Source: JAWLAT01 sp041395325 (GTDB lineage: Bacteria; Pseudomonadota; Gammaproteobacteria; Xanthomonadales; SZUA-5). From it: a stretch of 64,000 nucleotides of DNA. This document shows positions 10,612-19,968 of this stretch, piece by piece; position 1 is the first letter of the stretch, and every line of letters begins with the position of its first letter. A model generated the notes under the pieces. That model saw nothing but the letters and a program-made list of their open reading frames with translations, was not told the origin of the DNA and did no database searches. Location: the NCBI GenBank assembly GCA_041395325.1, contig JAWLAT010000001.1, forward strand, positions 248,001-312,000, given 5' to 3'. The position numbers and the translations under genes are program-made.

Positions 10612-11709
10612 TCAGCCTCTGATGGCCAACTCATCCCACGACTGCGCCAACTGCCGCGACAGCGAGCGATTGGCCGCGCCGGACAGTTGCGGGCGGGCCT
10701 CGTCGCGATGTGCGCCAGGGCCGTGGTTGCGGTACTCGCCGAAGCGCGCCTCGGCGGGTTCGAGCATCTGGCGTGAACCGTCGCGAGCGGTGTAGCCCAT
10801 CGCGTCCCAGGCCTGGCGATCGATGTGGGCATCCATCCAGCAGCGTCGGTAGACGGTCATGCCGGCGACCTGCGGATCGCCGTAGCGCCCATCGGCGAAT
10901 TGGCGGGTCGGTCGCCATGGTCGACCCAGGGCCACCGAGCCGTCTGGTACCTCGGCGTCGCGTTGCAGTAGACACTGATCAAACAGCAGGCCGACAGGCT
11001 CGCTGCGCAAGGTGCTGGGGGCGGCCAGATAGCCCTGTCTGGGCTTGCCCGGACGAAAGCGGGAGTGGATACGGCAGCGCTCGAACACGGCCTGGCCCGC
11101 TCCGAAGATGAAGTCGACACTGCCGCTGATCCGGCAATTGCGCCAGCGGCTGCGACCGTGATCGACGAACAGCGTGTCCTGATGGCCGTGGACCCCCAGG
11201 TCCTCAAAAACGCAGCGATCGGCGCCTTGATCCAGCATCAGTGCGACGGCCTGCAAGCCATTGGCGCCGATGGGCTGGTAGTTGCTGTCGTACAGATGAC
11301 CGACGTAGTCAAAGGCGTTTTCCACGGTCAGATGGTGCAACTGCACGTCGAGGGCGCGAATGATCAGGCTGGCGCAACCCCAGGTACCCCAAGGCTCGCC
11401 ATCCGGCCCGCGATCGCCGGCGGCCGCGGCAAAGCTGAGTATGGTCTGTGCTCGGCCTGCGCCAATCAGCTGTACATGGGGACGGTCGACCAGCAACTTC
11501 TCGGTCCAGCGGCCGGCGCTGATGCCGATTCGGAATGGCCGCTGCCCTTCGATGGGCGCGGCAGCGATGGCAGCAGACACGCTGGCAAAGGTCGGCGCCC
11601 CGCCCGGCATCGGCGTGTGGCTGACCCAGGCATCCAGTTCAGGCTCAACGGCGGCACGTCCCAGCAGGGGTGCAAGGGCGGCCAGACTGAGCAGTTCACG
11701 TCGGCGCAT
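10612..11709 (-). CDS. Secreted pectin methylesterase (carbohydrate esterase family 8)
   Basis: Pectinesterase removes methyl esters from homogalacturonan so that the pectate lyase can cut it. The chosen ATG at 11709 starts a short signal sequence (MRRRELLSLAALAPLLGRAA), and GAGGTG lies about 9 bases upstream. The family signatures are plain: GHQDTLF, GSVDFIFGAG with the catalytic aspartate, and the LGRPWRP block with the catalytic arginine. The protein is about 365 residues. It lies 115 bases downstream of the TonB receptor on the same strand, so it may be co-transcribed, and it is convergent with the pectate lyase gene. An upstream in-frame extension to 11847 overlaps the receptor's 3' end and is not credible. 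Confidence 0.93.
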   Translation of the reverse strand: MRRRELLSLAALAPLLGRAAVEPELDAWVSHTPMPGGAPTFASVSAAIAAAPIEGQRPFRIGISAGRWTEKLLVDRPHVQLIGAGRAQTILSFAAAAGDRGPDGEPWGTWGCASLIIRALDVQLHHLTVENAFDYVGHLYDSNYQPIGANGLQAVALMLDQGADRCVFEDLGVHGHQDTLFVDHGRSRWRNCRISGSVDFIFGAGQAVFERCRIHSRFRPGKPRQGYLAAPSTLRSEPVGLLFDQCLLQRDAEVPDGSVALGRPWRPTRQFADGRYGDPQVAGMTVYRRCWMDAHIDRQAWDAMGYTARDGSRQMLEPAEARFGEYRNHGPGAHRDEARPQLSGAANRSLSRQLAQSWDELAIRG

Positions 11710-11761
11710 GGGCAGACACCTCGGCAATGGCAGCCGCCGGGGCGGCGTGCAGAAAGAAGAA

Positions 11762-11798
11762 GCGGGCAGGGTCACCGGGGAGGATGACCACTGCCCGC
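11762..11798. terminator. Hairpin between TonB receptor and pectin methylesterase
   Basis: GCGGGCAG (11762-11769) pairs with CTGCCCGC (11791-11798), with an inner GTCA/TGAC pairing. No U-run follows in either direction, so this is an attenuator or RNA-stabilising hairpin at best. Confidence 0.35.
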
Positions 11799-11824
11799 GG
11801 GGGCAACTGAAACGGGTTCGGCGA

Positions 11825-14613
11825 TCAGTACTTGTAGCGAACGCCAACCAGATACTGGCGACCGGTAAAGTGATAGACCGAAGGCCGGTCGCCGATGGAG
11901 TCGACGTACTGGTCGTTGGCCTCGTCGGTCAGGTTGATGCCTTCGAAGGTCAGCTCGAGATTGTCGTTGAGCTGCCAGGAGGCCGAGAAGTCGACGTGGC
12001 GCGTGGCCCTGGTGCCCTCGATGTCATTGTTGTTGCGGCCAGGCACATGGTCAGATAGTCGTCGCGATAGGCCATCGAGACGCGTGCACTGAAGCGGTCA
12101 CGTTCGTAGTAGAGCGTTGCGCTGTAGGCATCGTTGGACAAACCCACCAGATCGGTCTTCAGCGAGTTGGCGCCCGATGAGGTCACATACTGGATCTTCG
12201 AGTCCACATAGGTGTAGTTGAAGATCGTGCCGAAGCCGTCGAAGGGTTCGGGCAGGAAGGTGAAGGGCTGCTGCCAGCTGAACTCGAAACCCGTGAGCTC
12301 GCCACCCGGGGTGTTCACCGGGATGTTGAACTGGAAGTCATCATCCGGCGTCGCGCCGGTGCCGTCGAGCAGGCTGGCCGGCAGGCCCGACGAGCTGAAC
12401 GGCCGGGTCTCGCGCGAAGTCTGCACGAAGCTGTCGATGTCCTTGTAGAACAGCGACAGGCCCAGCAGCGCGCGCTCGGCGTAATACCACTCGAAGCCCA
12501 AGTCCACCGTGGTGGCCCGGAAGGGATCGAGGAAGGGGTCGCCGCCGGACACGGTCCGAGCGCCACCACTGACCGACACCGAAACGCCCGGTGTCAGATT
12601 GCCCAGTCCCGGCCTGGCCACCACCTTGGCGGCGCCGAAGCGCACCAGGAAATCGTCACCGGCTTCCCAGACCCAGTTCATTGAGGGCAAAGTGTCGGAA
12701 TAGCTGCGGTCGACGGTCAGCGCCACCTGCTGCCCACTGACCAGCGCAAATCCGCTGGAACGCTGGTCGGTCTCCACATAGCGCACACCAAGGTTGCCGC
12801 GCAGCGGCCGGCCGAACAGCTGAGTGTCCACCTCGCCCTGGATCCAGACGCCGGTATCTTCTTCGCTGACCGAACGGTTGTTGCCGCGGACGCTGGTGAT
12901 CGTGTCCGACAAGGCAAAGTCGCCGGTGTTGCTGTAGATGCCGAAGATGCTGTCGAAGGCATCCAGGTCGGGGACGAGCCAGGAGCCGATGCCACCGGCC
13001 AGGTCATTGGCGTTGAAGATCGTCGAGACGTTGGCCACACCCAGTCCACTGGGGAAGCCGGGCACCATGGTTTCCGAGCTGCGGCGCCGTTCGGTGGTGC
13101 GGAAGTCGTATTCCTTCCAATTGAAGCCGCCCTTCAGCGCGAAGGCATCGCTGGCCTGCCAGCGCAGGTCCAGCTGGAAGGTGTTCAGCTCGTTGTCGGT
13201 GGCCTGCGGCCGCAGGCGGATTTCCGACAGGCCCTGGGCAAAATTCCAGTTGGCCGGATTGGTGACGTCGAAGCCATAGTTGATGATCGGCTCGCGGTTG
13301 CTGCCGCGGTAGTCCCAGCTGTACCCAACCGCATCCGGGTGGTCCAGCGTGATCGTGGTCTGGATGGGATTCTCGAAGCGCGAGTCAGCGAAACCGCCCA
13401 GGGCATGCAGGCTGAGGCTGTCGCTGAACTCATGCGAGAGCTCCAGCGAGAACTGCTTGAAGGTCGTGTCGAGTTCATCGAAACGGGTTTCCGAACGCAC
13501 GTCGACGTTGTCGAAGACGCCATACTCGAGATTGCCGTTCGGCGCGATCGAACCGTCCAGTACCACCGTCTGCGGCTTGCCTTGCCCACTGCGGCTGAAG
13601 GACACCGCTTCGAGGAAATTCTCAGTGCGTTCGGCCTCGAACTTGGCGTACATGCCATCAAGGGTCAGCAAGGTTCCCGCAGCGGGTTCCCACTGCAGCG
13701 AGGTGGTGATGCCGATGCGCTGCTGGTCATGCTCCAGCACGCCGTAGCGCGGAATGCGCGGGTGAAACACATCGCCCGACAGTGCCTGGCTGAACGGCGA
13801 GCTGGCGGAGAAGCCGCCGCTGCTGGTGGCGCGATCCCAGCGCACCGTGCTGTGGCCCTGCTCGATCAGCGTTCGATCGGTGTAGGCCACGCTGAGCAGC
13901 GCGCCGAAACTGCCGTCGCCAAAGGTGTTGCTGATCATCATGGCGCCCCGAGGATTGGTTTCCTCGGACAGATCGTTGTAGCCCAGCTGCGCCGAACTGA
14001 CGAAGGTGAATCCGTCGTAGTCGAAGGGGCGGGCGGTGCGCAGGTCCACCGTGGCACCCAGCGAACCCTCCTCGATGTCGGCCGAGGCGGTCTTGTGGAC
14101 GAGCAACTCGTTGAACAGATCTGAGGCGAAGACATTGAAGTCGAAGCCGCGGCCGCGGTTGGAGCCGCCGGAACTGTCAGTGCCGCCGGTGGTGGCCAGC
14201 GCTTCGATACCATTGATGCGGACGCGGGTGAAGTCCGGCCCCAGACCGCGGACCGAGATGTTGCGACCTTCGCCGGCATCACGCGTGATCGCCACGCCAG
14301 GAATGCGCTGCAGCGATTCGGCCAGGTTCAAATCCGGGAACTTGCCGATGTCTTCCGCAACGATCGAGTCGACCTGACCAACGGATTCGCGCTTGGTATC
14401 CAGGGCCTTTTCCAGGCTCTGCGCGTAGGTCGCGACCACCGCGTCCAGCGTCTGCTCCGGGGCGTCTGCCGCGCTGTCCTGCTGCGGCGTGGGCGCAGCC
14501 TCCGGTGTGGCGTCGGCCAACGCCAGGCCGGGTGCGCCGTAGAGTGCCAGCCAGATCGCCGCGGACAGCATTCTGGACTGCCGCAAACGAATGCTCGGTT
14601 GTTGCTCTTTCAC
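11825..14613 (-). pseudogene. TonB-dependent outer membrane receptor, frameshifted near its C-terminus
   Basis: The receptor should import pectin oligomers across the outer membrane. It starts with GTG at 14613 (GGGGAG about 10 bases upstream) and has a signal sequence. The plug domain contains IGKFPDLNLAESLQRIPGV, RNISVRGLGPDFTRVRING and a GSLGATVDLRTARPFDY segment, and a large beta-barrel follows. The frame breaks between about 12044 and 12050. One frame ends at 11950 with an aberrant tail, while the true C-terminus, NNNDIEGT to GRQYLVGVRYKY, continues in the next frame to 11825. Restoring one base would give 929 residues ending in an aromatic residue, as barrels do. It may be real decay or a sequencing error; the rest of the gene looks intact. 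Confidence 0.85.
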
Positions 14614-14662
14614 GTCGTTCTCTCCCCTAGATCGCAGACCGATTGTCGTTCATTCCAATGAT

Positions 14663-14676
14663 TGACACCGGTATCA
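14663..14676. promoter_or_regulatory. Putative pectin-regulon operator (site C, best palindrome)
   Basis: TGACACCGGTATCA is palindromic except for one symmetric pair and contains the shared 10-mer in reverse orientation. It lies about 50 bases upstream of the TonB receptor start, a place where a bound repressor would block transcription. Confidence 0.75.
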
Positions 14677-14696
14677 TTTTGTTTGAGATTGATGGA

Positions 14697-14711
14697 TGAC
14701 ACCGGTGGTCA
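14697..14711. promoter_or_regulatory. Putative pectin-regulon operator (site D)
   Basis: TGACACCGGTGGTCA has the left half-site and core of site C, with the right half displaced by one base. It is centred 34 bases from site C, about three helical turns, so the two could be bound cooperatively and serve both the receptor and kdgK. Confidence 0.6.
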
Positions 14712-14970
14712 AAAGCGTAACAAACAGCGCACTGCAGCAACAAGACGACGTCCGTGACCCGGTTCGAACAGCGCAGGGGGACATTGGGATGCTGTAACCG
14801 TGCGGGCTCAAGGGTCGATGGGACAAGGCCAGCAGGGATCGCGAATGGCTTGGTGCGGTGCAGCATGGACGCCGGGGGAACAAATGCCCATGTCAGAATC
14901 ACGCCTGTCACGGTCAGTCGGCCGCTGTCCGGCGGCTGCAGGCAGACCGTCAAAATGGGGAGTAGCGCAA

Positions 14971-15990
14971 ATGAGCAAGCAGTTCGTTTGCTTCGGAGAA
15001 CTGTTGTTGCGACTGGGCGCGCCAGGGCGTGAGCTGCTGCTGCAGAGTCCGCGGCTGGAGGTGCAGGTCGGTGGTGCCGAGGCCAACGTCGCCGTCGCAC
15101 TGACTCGCCTGGGCCACTGCGCGCAGGTGGTCAGCGCGGTGCCGGCTACTGCGCTTGGCGCGGCCGCCGTCGGCGAACTGCGCCGCCATGGGGTCTGCAC
15201 CGATCGTGTTCAGCAGCGTCAAGGCCGCATGGGTCTGTACTTCCTCAACACCGGAGCCATGCATCGGCCCAGTGAAGTGCTGTATGACCGCGCCGGATCA
15301 GCCTTCGCCCTCAGCGAGCCGGCGTCCTGGGATTGGCCCACGCTGCTGAACGGTGCTGACGTGCTGCATATGAGCGGCATCACGCCGGCCTTGGGCGAAG
15401 CTGCGGCAACCAGCACGCTGCAGGCCTTGGCTGCAGCACGCGCGGCCGGCCTGCTGGTGTCCTTCGATTGCAACTACCGCAGCCAGTTGTGGCAGGCCTG
15501 GGCCGGAGATGCGCCGGGACTGTTGCGTCAGTGCATGGCAGCCGCCGACATCATCTTCGGCGATCCGCGAGATATGGCGCTGGTGCTGGGGACGTCCTAC
15601 CCGCAGGCCGATGCCACTGAACGCTTTGTCGCCGCGGCCGCCGACTGCTTCGCGCAGTTTCCGCAGCTGCGCTGCCTGACCGCGACGACGCGACAGGTGG
15701 GGGCTGCCGACCAGCAACGGCTCGGTGCATTGCTGGCTTTGCCAGATGGTTCATTGCAGCGGGTAGAGCCGGTCGCGTTGAATGGCATCGTCGATCGCAT
15801 CGGTGCCGGTGACGCCTTTGCCGCTGGCGTATTGCACGGCTGGGTGAGCGGGCAGGGCGCCGAGCAGGCATTGCGAATCGGACATGCCGCTGCCTGCTTG
15901 AAGCACAGCATTCCGGGCGACTTGCCACTGCTGGCGTTGGCAGATATCGAGGCCTTTCTGAGTCAGGCATCGGCTGACGTGCGCCGCTAA
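14971..15990 (+). CDS. kdgK: 2-keto-3-deoxygluconate kinase KdgK (PfkB family)
   Basis: KdgK phosphorylates 2-keto-3-deoxygluconate, made by KduD, to KDPG, which enters the Entner-Doudoroff pathway. The 339-residue protein has the PfkB signature 1 region (VQVGGAEANVAVALTRLG) and signature 2 with the catalytic aspartate (DRIGAGDAFAAGVLHG). The ATG at 14971 has GGGGAG upstream. A longer in-frame ORF from 14800 lacks conserved sequence. KDPG aldolase, which would finish the route, is not in this window. The gene is divergent from the TonB receptor and shares the region holding operator sites C and D. Confidence 0.93.
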   Translation: MSKQFVCFGELLLRLGAPGRELLLQSPRLEVQVGGAEANVAVALTRLGHCAQVVSAVPATALGAAAVGELRRHGVCTDRVQQRQGRMGLYFLNTGAMHRPSEVLYDRAGSAFALSEPASWDWPTLLNGADVLHMSGITPALGEAAATSTLQALAAARAAGLLVSFDCNYRSQLWQAWAGDAPGLLRQCMAAADIIFGDPRDMALVLGTSYPQADATERFVAAAADCFAQFPQLRCLTATTRQVGAADQQRLGALLALPDGSLQRVEPVALNGIVDRIGAGDAFAAGVLHGWVSGQGAEQALRIGHAAACLKHSIPGDLPLLALADIEAFLSQASADVRR

Positions 15991-16015
15991 CCAAGGCGCG
16001 CGCCGCCTGGTTTGG

Positions 16016-16585
16016 TCACGGGGCAGCCGCTGGCAGCGGCCAGGCCAGTACCTCCCACTGCTCGTGATCGTCGCGGTAGCGACCGACCGGCAGGAAGCCC
16101 AGCCGGTGATGGGCCCGCAGCGAGACTTCATTGCGAAGGGCTACCTCGGTCACGCAGAGCTGCATAGTCGAACCGGCCAGGCGCGCCGACTCGGAATACA
16201 GCGCGGCCAGCAGGCCCTTGCCGCGCCAGGCCGGCGCGACGCAAATCTGTCCGCCAACGAAGTACGTCCATTGACTGATCGGTCGGCCTCGATAGGGCAA
16301 GCGTTCGAACTGTTCGAACATTGGCGTCAGTTCGGGCACCGAATCGCGCAGCTGAACCGGCATCGCGAGGGTATAGCCCACGATTTGCCCATCAGGATCA
16401 CGGACGATCACCTGCGGCAGATACGCCGCGAATCGCTGCAACAGTTCGGGTTCATGACGGGCGTAGACGAAGCCGTCGGTACCATGCCGATCGGGGGCCA
16501 CCTCGTTGGCATGGTTGGACCGCTGCAGCGCGATGATGGCCTCGAAATCGGCGCGTGTGCGGGCGATGTCCAGACGAGGACTCAT
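16016..16585 (-). CDS. GNAT-family N-acetyltransferase
   Basis: The 189-residue protein has the GNAT acetyl-CoA binding segment CVAPAWRGKGLLAALY (the R/Q-x-x-G-x-G/A pattern) around residues 115-130, and an N-terminal helical substrate region. A late EVALRNEVSLRAHHRLGF block is typical of the fold's C-terminal strand and helix. The substrate cannot be told from sequence. It is convergent with kdgK and separated from it by 25 bases containing an imperfect inverted repeat. There is no link to the pectin pathway beyond position. Confidence 0.85.
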   Translation of the reverse strand: MSPRLDIARTRADFEAIIALQRSNHANEVAPDRHGTDGFVYARHEPELLQRFAAYLPQVIVRDPDGQIVGYTLAMPVQLRDSVPELTPMFEQFERLPYRGRPISQWTYFVGGQICVAPAWRGKGLLAALYSESARLAGSTMQLCVTEVALRNEVSLRAHHRLGFLPVGRYRDDHEQWEVLAWPLPAAAP

Positions 16586-16799
16586 CGCGGGTGACTCTGA
16601 CGGAAATGGCGGAAGCCTACGGCAGCTCTCGGCGACCGACCAGCCTGGCGACCCGCTGCCTCGGTTACCGATCCATCGTCAACATGCCCGGGGACGCGCG
16701 GCCGTTGGATCGCCACGCTCGCCCCTCTGGTGCAGCCGATCGCCCACTGTCTGCGCTGCAGCGGCCAGGACCGCGCCAGGCTCCGCGGCAACGCCAGAT

Positions 16800-17189
16800 T
16801 CAATCCAGTTCAAAGTTGTCCGCGAACAGCGGGTCGCCATCCAGCAGGGTTGCCAACCGTTCCTGCAGTGCGGCGTTGCGCAGATCCTGCGTCCACACCT
16901 CGATCGCGGCAAAGGGCAGCGGCAGGACGGGCTGGCCCGCGTGCACGGCGACCCCGGAGATCCAGGCGGACGTGTCGGCAAAGGCATGCTCGATGTCGGC
17001 CGCATCCCAGTCGGTCTCGATTCCGTAGTCCAGCGGAACCGGCAACTGCAGATCGGTAAAACGATACGGTTGCTCGCTGAAGTTGCTGACGGCCTGGCAA
17101 ACCGCAAAGGACTCGGCCGCCGCCTTCTGGATCAGCGGCCACACGGGCACGGTGTCGAATCCGCTGAGGCTTAGCCGTTCACCACACCA
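16800..17189 (-). pseudogene. C-terminal part of the barrel-like secreted protein, downstream of an in-frame TGA
   Basis: This frame continues without interruption, and in the same phase, from the TGA that ends the 17190-17912 gene to a stop at 16800, about 129 codons. It reads WCGERLSLSGFDTVP, then FAVCQAVSNFSEQPYRFTD and ends DPLFADNFELD. The continuity of phase and composition suggests it was the C-terminal third of one 370-residue protein. Internal restart at a GTG (17150) is possible but has no good ribosome binding site. Whether the TGA is real, read through, or a base-call error cannot be decided here. Confidence 0.55.
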
Positions 17190-17912
17190 TCAGGCGGCCA
17201 GCCCGAGTTTGCCGCTGCTGCGTCCCGTGTCCCACAGCGTCTCCCACATGTCGATGCGACCGAAAATGGCGTGCAGTTCGATGGTGATCGGAGTCCGCGG
17301 GAACGCCGCCATGTAATCGAGCAGAATACTCTCGTAGGCCTGATTGAAGCGCTCAGGCGTGTAGCCGGCGGCGGTGTATTGATTCTCGTCGATACGGCAA
17401 TGACCTTCGTAGCCATTGCTGGAACAGGCGGCGGTGAAATAGATGTGCGCCAGCGCCGGGTGGTTGTCGAAGCGCGCACCCAGGGCCTGGATCAGAGCAC
17501 GCTTGTCGGCGAGATAACTGGCGTCCCAGGCCAGGCACATCGTGGCCGGCTCGCCGCGGAAGGTGTAGGGGAACAGCGTGCAGTTCGATTTCACGCCGGG
17601 CGGCGCGTGATCGCCGTCGCCAATGGCCAGCGCCACCTTGAGGCCCAGATCACGGGCGGTGTCCAGATTCAGCGCGATGGTGTCGAGCAGGCAGGTCTGG
17701 TCGTCTCCGCACAGATTCCAGCCGGCCCGAACGAGGATGCCGTCCTGGCCGGGAATCAGCGGCGTCCGCGAAACGATGTTGTCGCCGGCCATGCGCAGAC
17801 CCGCGGCACTCTCGTAGACACCCTGAGGCAGGCCCTTGGCGCTCAGCGACGCGGTCAGGCCAAACAACGCCATTGAGGCGAGGGCTTTCAGCAGGCAAGC
17901 GGCTTTCGACAT
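17190..17912 (-). CDS. Secreted protein of unknown function, probable glycoside-hydrolase-like barrel, prematurely terminated
   Basis: The ATG at 17912 starts a signal peptide (LKALASMALFGLTASLSA, cleaved before KGLPQG). The mature region has alternating strands and helices such as DGILVRAGWNLCG, LGLKVALAIGDGDHAPPG, ALAHIYFTAACSSNG and TPITIELHAIFG, resembling a TIM-barrel sugar enzyme, with several cysteines that may form disulfides. No definite catalytic motif is recognised. The ORF ends at codon 241 with TGA, but the same frame stays open for another 129 codons, so the product is probably truncated. Nearby pectin genes suggest, but do not prove, a polysaccharide role. Confidence 0.6.
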   Translation of the reverse strand: MSKAACLLKALASMALFGLTASLSAKGLPQGVYESAAGLRMAGDNIVSRTPLIPGQDGILVRAGWNLCGDDQTCLLDTIALNLDTARDLGLKVALAIGDGDHAPPGVKSNCTLFPYTFRGEPATMCLAWDASYLADKRALIQALGARFDNHPALAHIYFTAACSSNGYEGHCRIDENQYTAAGYTPERFNQAYESILLDYMAAFPRTPITIELHAIFGRIDMWETLWDTGRSSGKLGLAA

Positions 17913-17993
17913 TCCTTGTCGTCCCTTCGATTTGGGCCAGATCGACACAACGCGCCGCGGCACTTTCGGTTGACGCGACCCCTGCGGCCCAGT

Positions 17994-19817
17994 CTAGGCA
18001 GGCTCCGCGCAGACCTGATCCCGGCCGGCGGCCTTGGCGGCATAGAGACCGCGATCGGCGCGGCGCAGCAGGCTGTCGGCATCGTCGCCCACGGTCCATT
18101 CGCAAACACCCGCACTGAAGCGCAGCGGCGTGCGCAAGGGCAGATCGTCGATCGGTATCAGCGGTGTGCGGATGCGCAACAGCTCGACCGCGGCAACGGC
18201 GCTGTCGCAACTCAATCCGGGCAGCAGCACCGCAAACTCTTCGCCGCCGATCCGCGCCACCAGCGCCTCGATGGGCGCGTGCTGCATCAGCAGCGCCGCA
18301 AAGCGCAGCAGCACGGTGTCACCGACTGCATGCCCGGCGCTGTCGTTGACCTGCTTGAAGTGATCCAGATCGATCAGCGCCAGGGCCAATGACCGCCCAC
18401 CGGCGGCTGCGATATCAATGGCCGCCGCCAGTTGCTCGTCGAAGTAGCGCCGATTTGCCAGTCCGGTCAGCGGATCCTCGCGGCTCTGCTGCTCCAGCAA
18501 GCCGGTGTGCCGACGTAGCTCGGCCAGCAGTTCCTCGCGCTCGCGACTGGCCTGCTCCAGGTCGGCCGTGCGCTCGGCCACCAGATCTTCCAGTCGCTGT
18601 CGATAGTCATCCAGTTCCTCGAAGGTGCAAGCATCGGCGATCACCGAGGCCAGATCGTCGGCAATCGCCGCCAGCGCATGTCCGTCGGCCTCACTGTAAT
18701 GACCGGCGCGCCGGTGCTGCACGCTGACCACACCCAACACATCGGTGCCGTGCCGAATCGGCACAATCAGCAGACTGCCGGGTTGCTCGTCGGGCGCCAC
18801 CACCGCGCGGGCGCGTAACTCATCGCTGATCTGGCTCCAGTCGTCGATCCGCAACGGTTCGCCGGTGGCCAGCACATGACCGCTCAGTCCGGCACCGACC
18901 GGCTTGCGCGAGCGCGGCTGGCGCTGCTCGTCATTGACCTCCAGTACCACATCGAACTCTTCGCGCTCGGTGTCGTGCAGTGCCACATAGGCTGTGTGAT
19001 AGGGCAGCAGCGCGCCAATGTGATCGAGCAGTCGCTCGGCGGTCTGGTCCATCCGCTGGCTGCCAGACACTGCCGCGCGCGCCACCGAGGCCGCGTCCAG
19101 CACGGTGACCCGATCCAGAACCTGCCGCCGCGATTCGACCAGTTGGTGCAGGCTGATCACGGTCAGCACCAGGAACAGCACGAACAGCGCAGTGGTGACC
19201 GGCTCGCCAGCGACGCAGATCAGCGCGGCGAGCAAACCCAGCGGCACGAACAATTCCTCCGCCAGCAAATAGTTCCAGCTGGCGATGCGCCGGACGTCGC
19301 GCCCATCGAGCCAGAGGAAGCCCAGAATCATCACCGAGTTGGCGGCCTGCAGCACCGTCATGCCGATCAGCACTGCCCACAAGGTGGTCCAGTCGGACAA
19401 GCTGATCGGCACACTTCCGCCGAGCACCTGATAGCTCCAGCCACCCAGCACGCTGATCAGCGCAATCATCGCCGCGTTGTGCACCGCCCGCAGCGCGGCG
19501 AAGGACCACGAGCCCTGCCGATAGCGCCGGTTGATGAAGGGAAAGATCAGTGCGGGCAACGCATTGATCGTGGCCGCCACCTCCAACGGAAACAGCAGCA
19601 GCGCCGCCACCTGCGGCACCCGCTCCATCGAGGTCATGCCCATCGACGGAACGGGAAAGCCGTAGTGCCAGACCAGCAGCTGAAAGGCCCCGAAACCCAG
19701 CACCACCCACAGCGCCGGCCACTGCGCCAGCCAAGGCGGCGCCTGACTCGCCAGGACGGCCACGACGCCGACCAATGCAAGGTTGTACAGCCACAAGCGG
19801 TGGTGCTTGTTGCCCAT
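17994..19817 (-). CDS. Membrane-bound GAF-GGDEF diguanylate cyclase
   Basis: The 607-residue protein has about seven membrane helices in the first 230 residues and a GAF-like sensor domain at about 245-390 (YVALHDTEREEFDVVLEV, PVGAGLSGHVLATGEPLRI). A coiled coil follows at about 395-440, then a GGDEF domain starting at EDPLTGLANRRYFDEQL. The active-site loop is intact (ARIGGEEF, residues 524-528), as is the metal site LIDLDHFKQVND, so cyclic-di-GMP synthesis is expected. The RxxD inhibitory site normally five residues before GGEEF is absent (PIEA there), so product inhibition at that site is unlikely. Confidence 0.92.
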   Translation of the reverse strand: MGNKHHRLWLYNLALVGVVAVLASQAPPWLAQWPALWVVLGFGAFQLLVWHYGFPVPSMGMTSMERVPQVAALLLFPLEVAATINALPALIFPFINRRYRQGSWSFAALRAVHNAAMIALISVLGGWSYQVLGGSVPISLSDWTTLWAVLIGMTVLQAANSVMILGFLWLDGRDVRRIASWNYLLAEELFVPLGLLAALICVAGEPVTTALFVLFLVLTVISLHQLVESRRQVLDRVTVLDAASVARAAVSGSQRMDQTAERLLDHIGALLPYHTAYVALHDTEREEFDVVLEVNDEQRQPRSRKPVGAGLSGHVLATGEPLRIDDWSQISDELRARAVVAPDEQPGSLLIVPIRHGTDVLGVVSVQHRRAGHYSEADGHALAAIADDLASVIADACTFEELDDYRQRLEDLVAERTADLEQASREREELLAELRRHTGLLEQQSREDPLTGLANRRYFDEQLAAAIDIAAAGGRSLALALIDLDHFKQVNDSAGHAVGDTVLLRFAALLMQHAPIEALVARIGGEEFAVLLPGLSCDSAVAAVELLRIRTPLIPIDDLPLRTPLRFSAGVCEWTVGDDADSLLRRADRGLYAAKAAGRDQVCAEPA

Positions 19818-19968
19818 GGCTGATTGTATTCACGGATGTGAGGGGCGTGGGAAGGGGCGCAGGTACGCATGCGCTGCATCGCCAGCAGTTCGAATCCGAA
19901 CGCCTGCGTCGCCGACGTTGCCAAGGTGGTCCGCGAGCCTGCCGCCGGATCGGGTTCCCGCAGCTTGG

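Larger units (their letters stand above)
14614..14970. promoter_or_regulatory. Divergent intergenic region between TonB receptor and kdgK, with two operators
   Basis: This 357-base region contains no credible gene. Two operator-like sites lie near the receptor side: 14663-14676 (site C, TGACACCGGTATCA) and 14697-14711 (site D, TGACACCGGTGGTCA). The half nearer kdgK has a GGGGAG ribosome binding site at about 14957-14962 and nothing else I could recognise. Confidence 0.6.

Noticed and set aside
15991..16015. Terminator between kdgK and the GNAT gene
   Set aside because: The inverted repeat is short and imperfect and no U-run follows on either strand.
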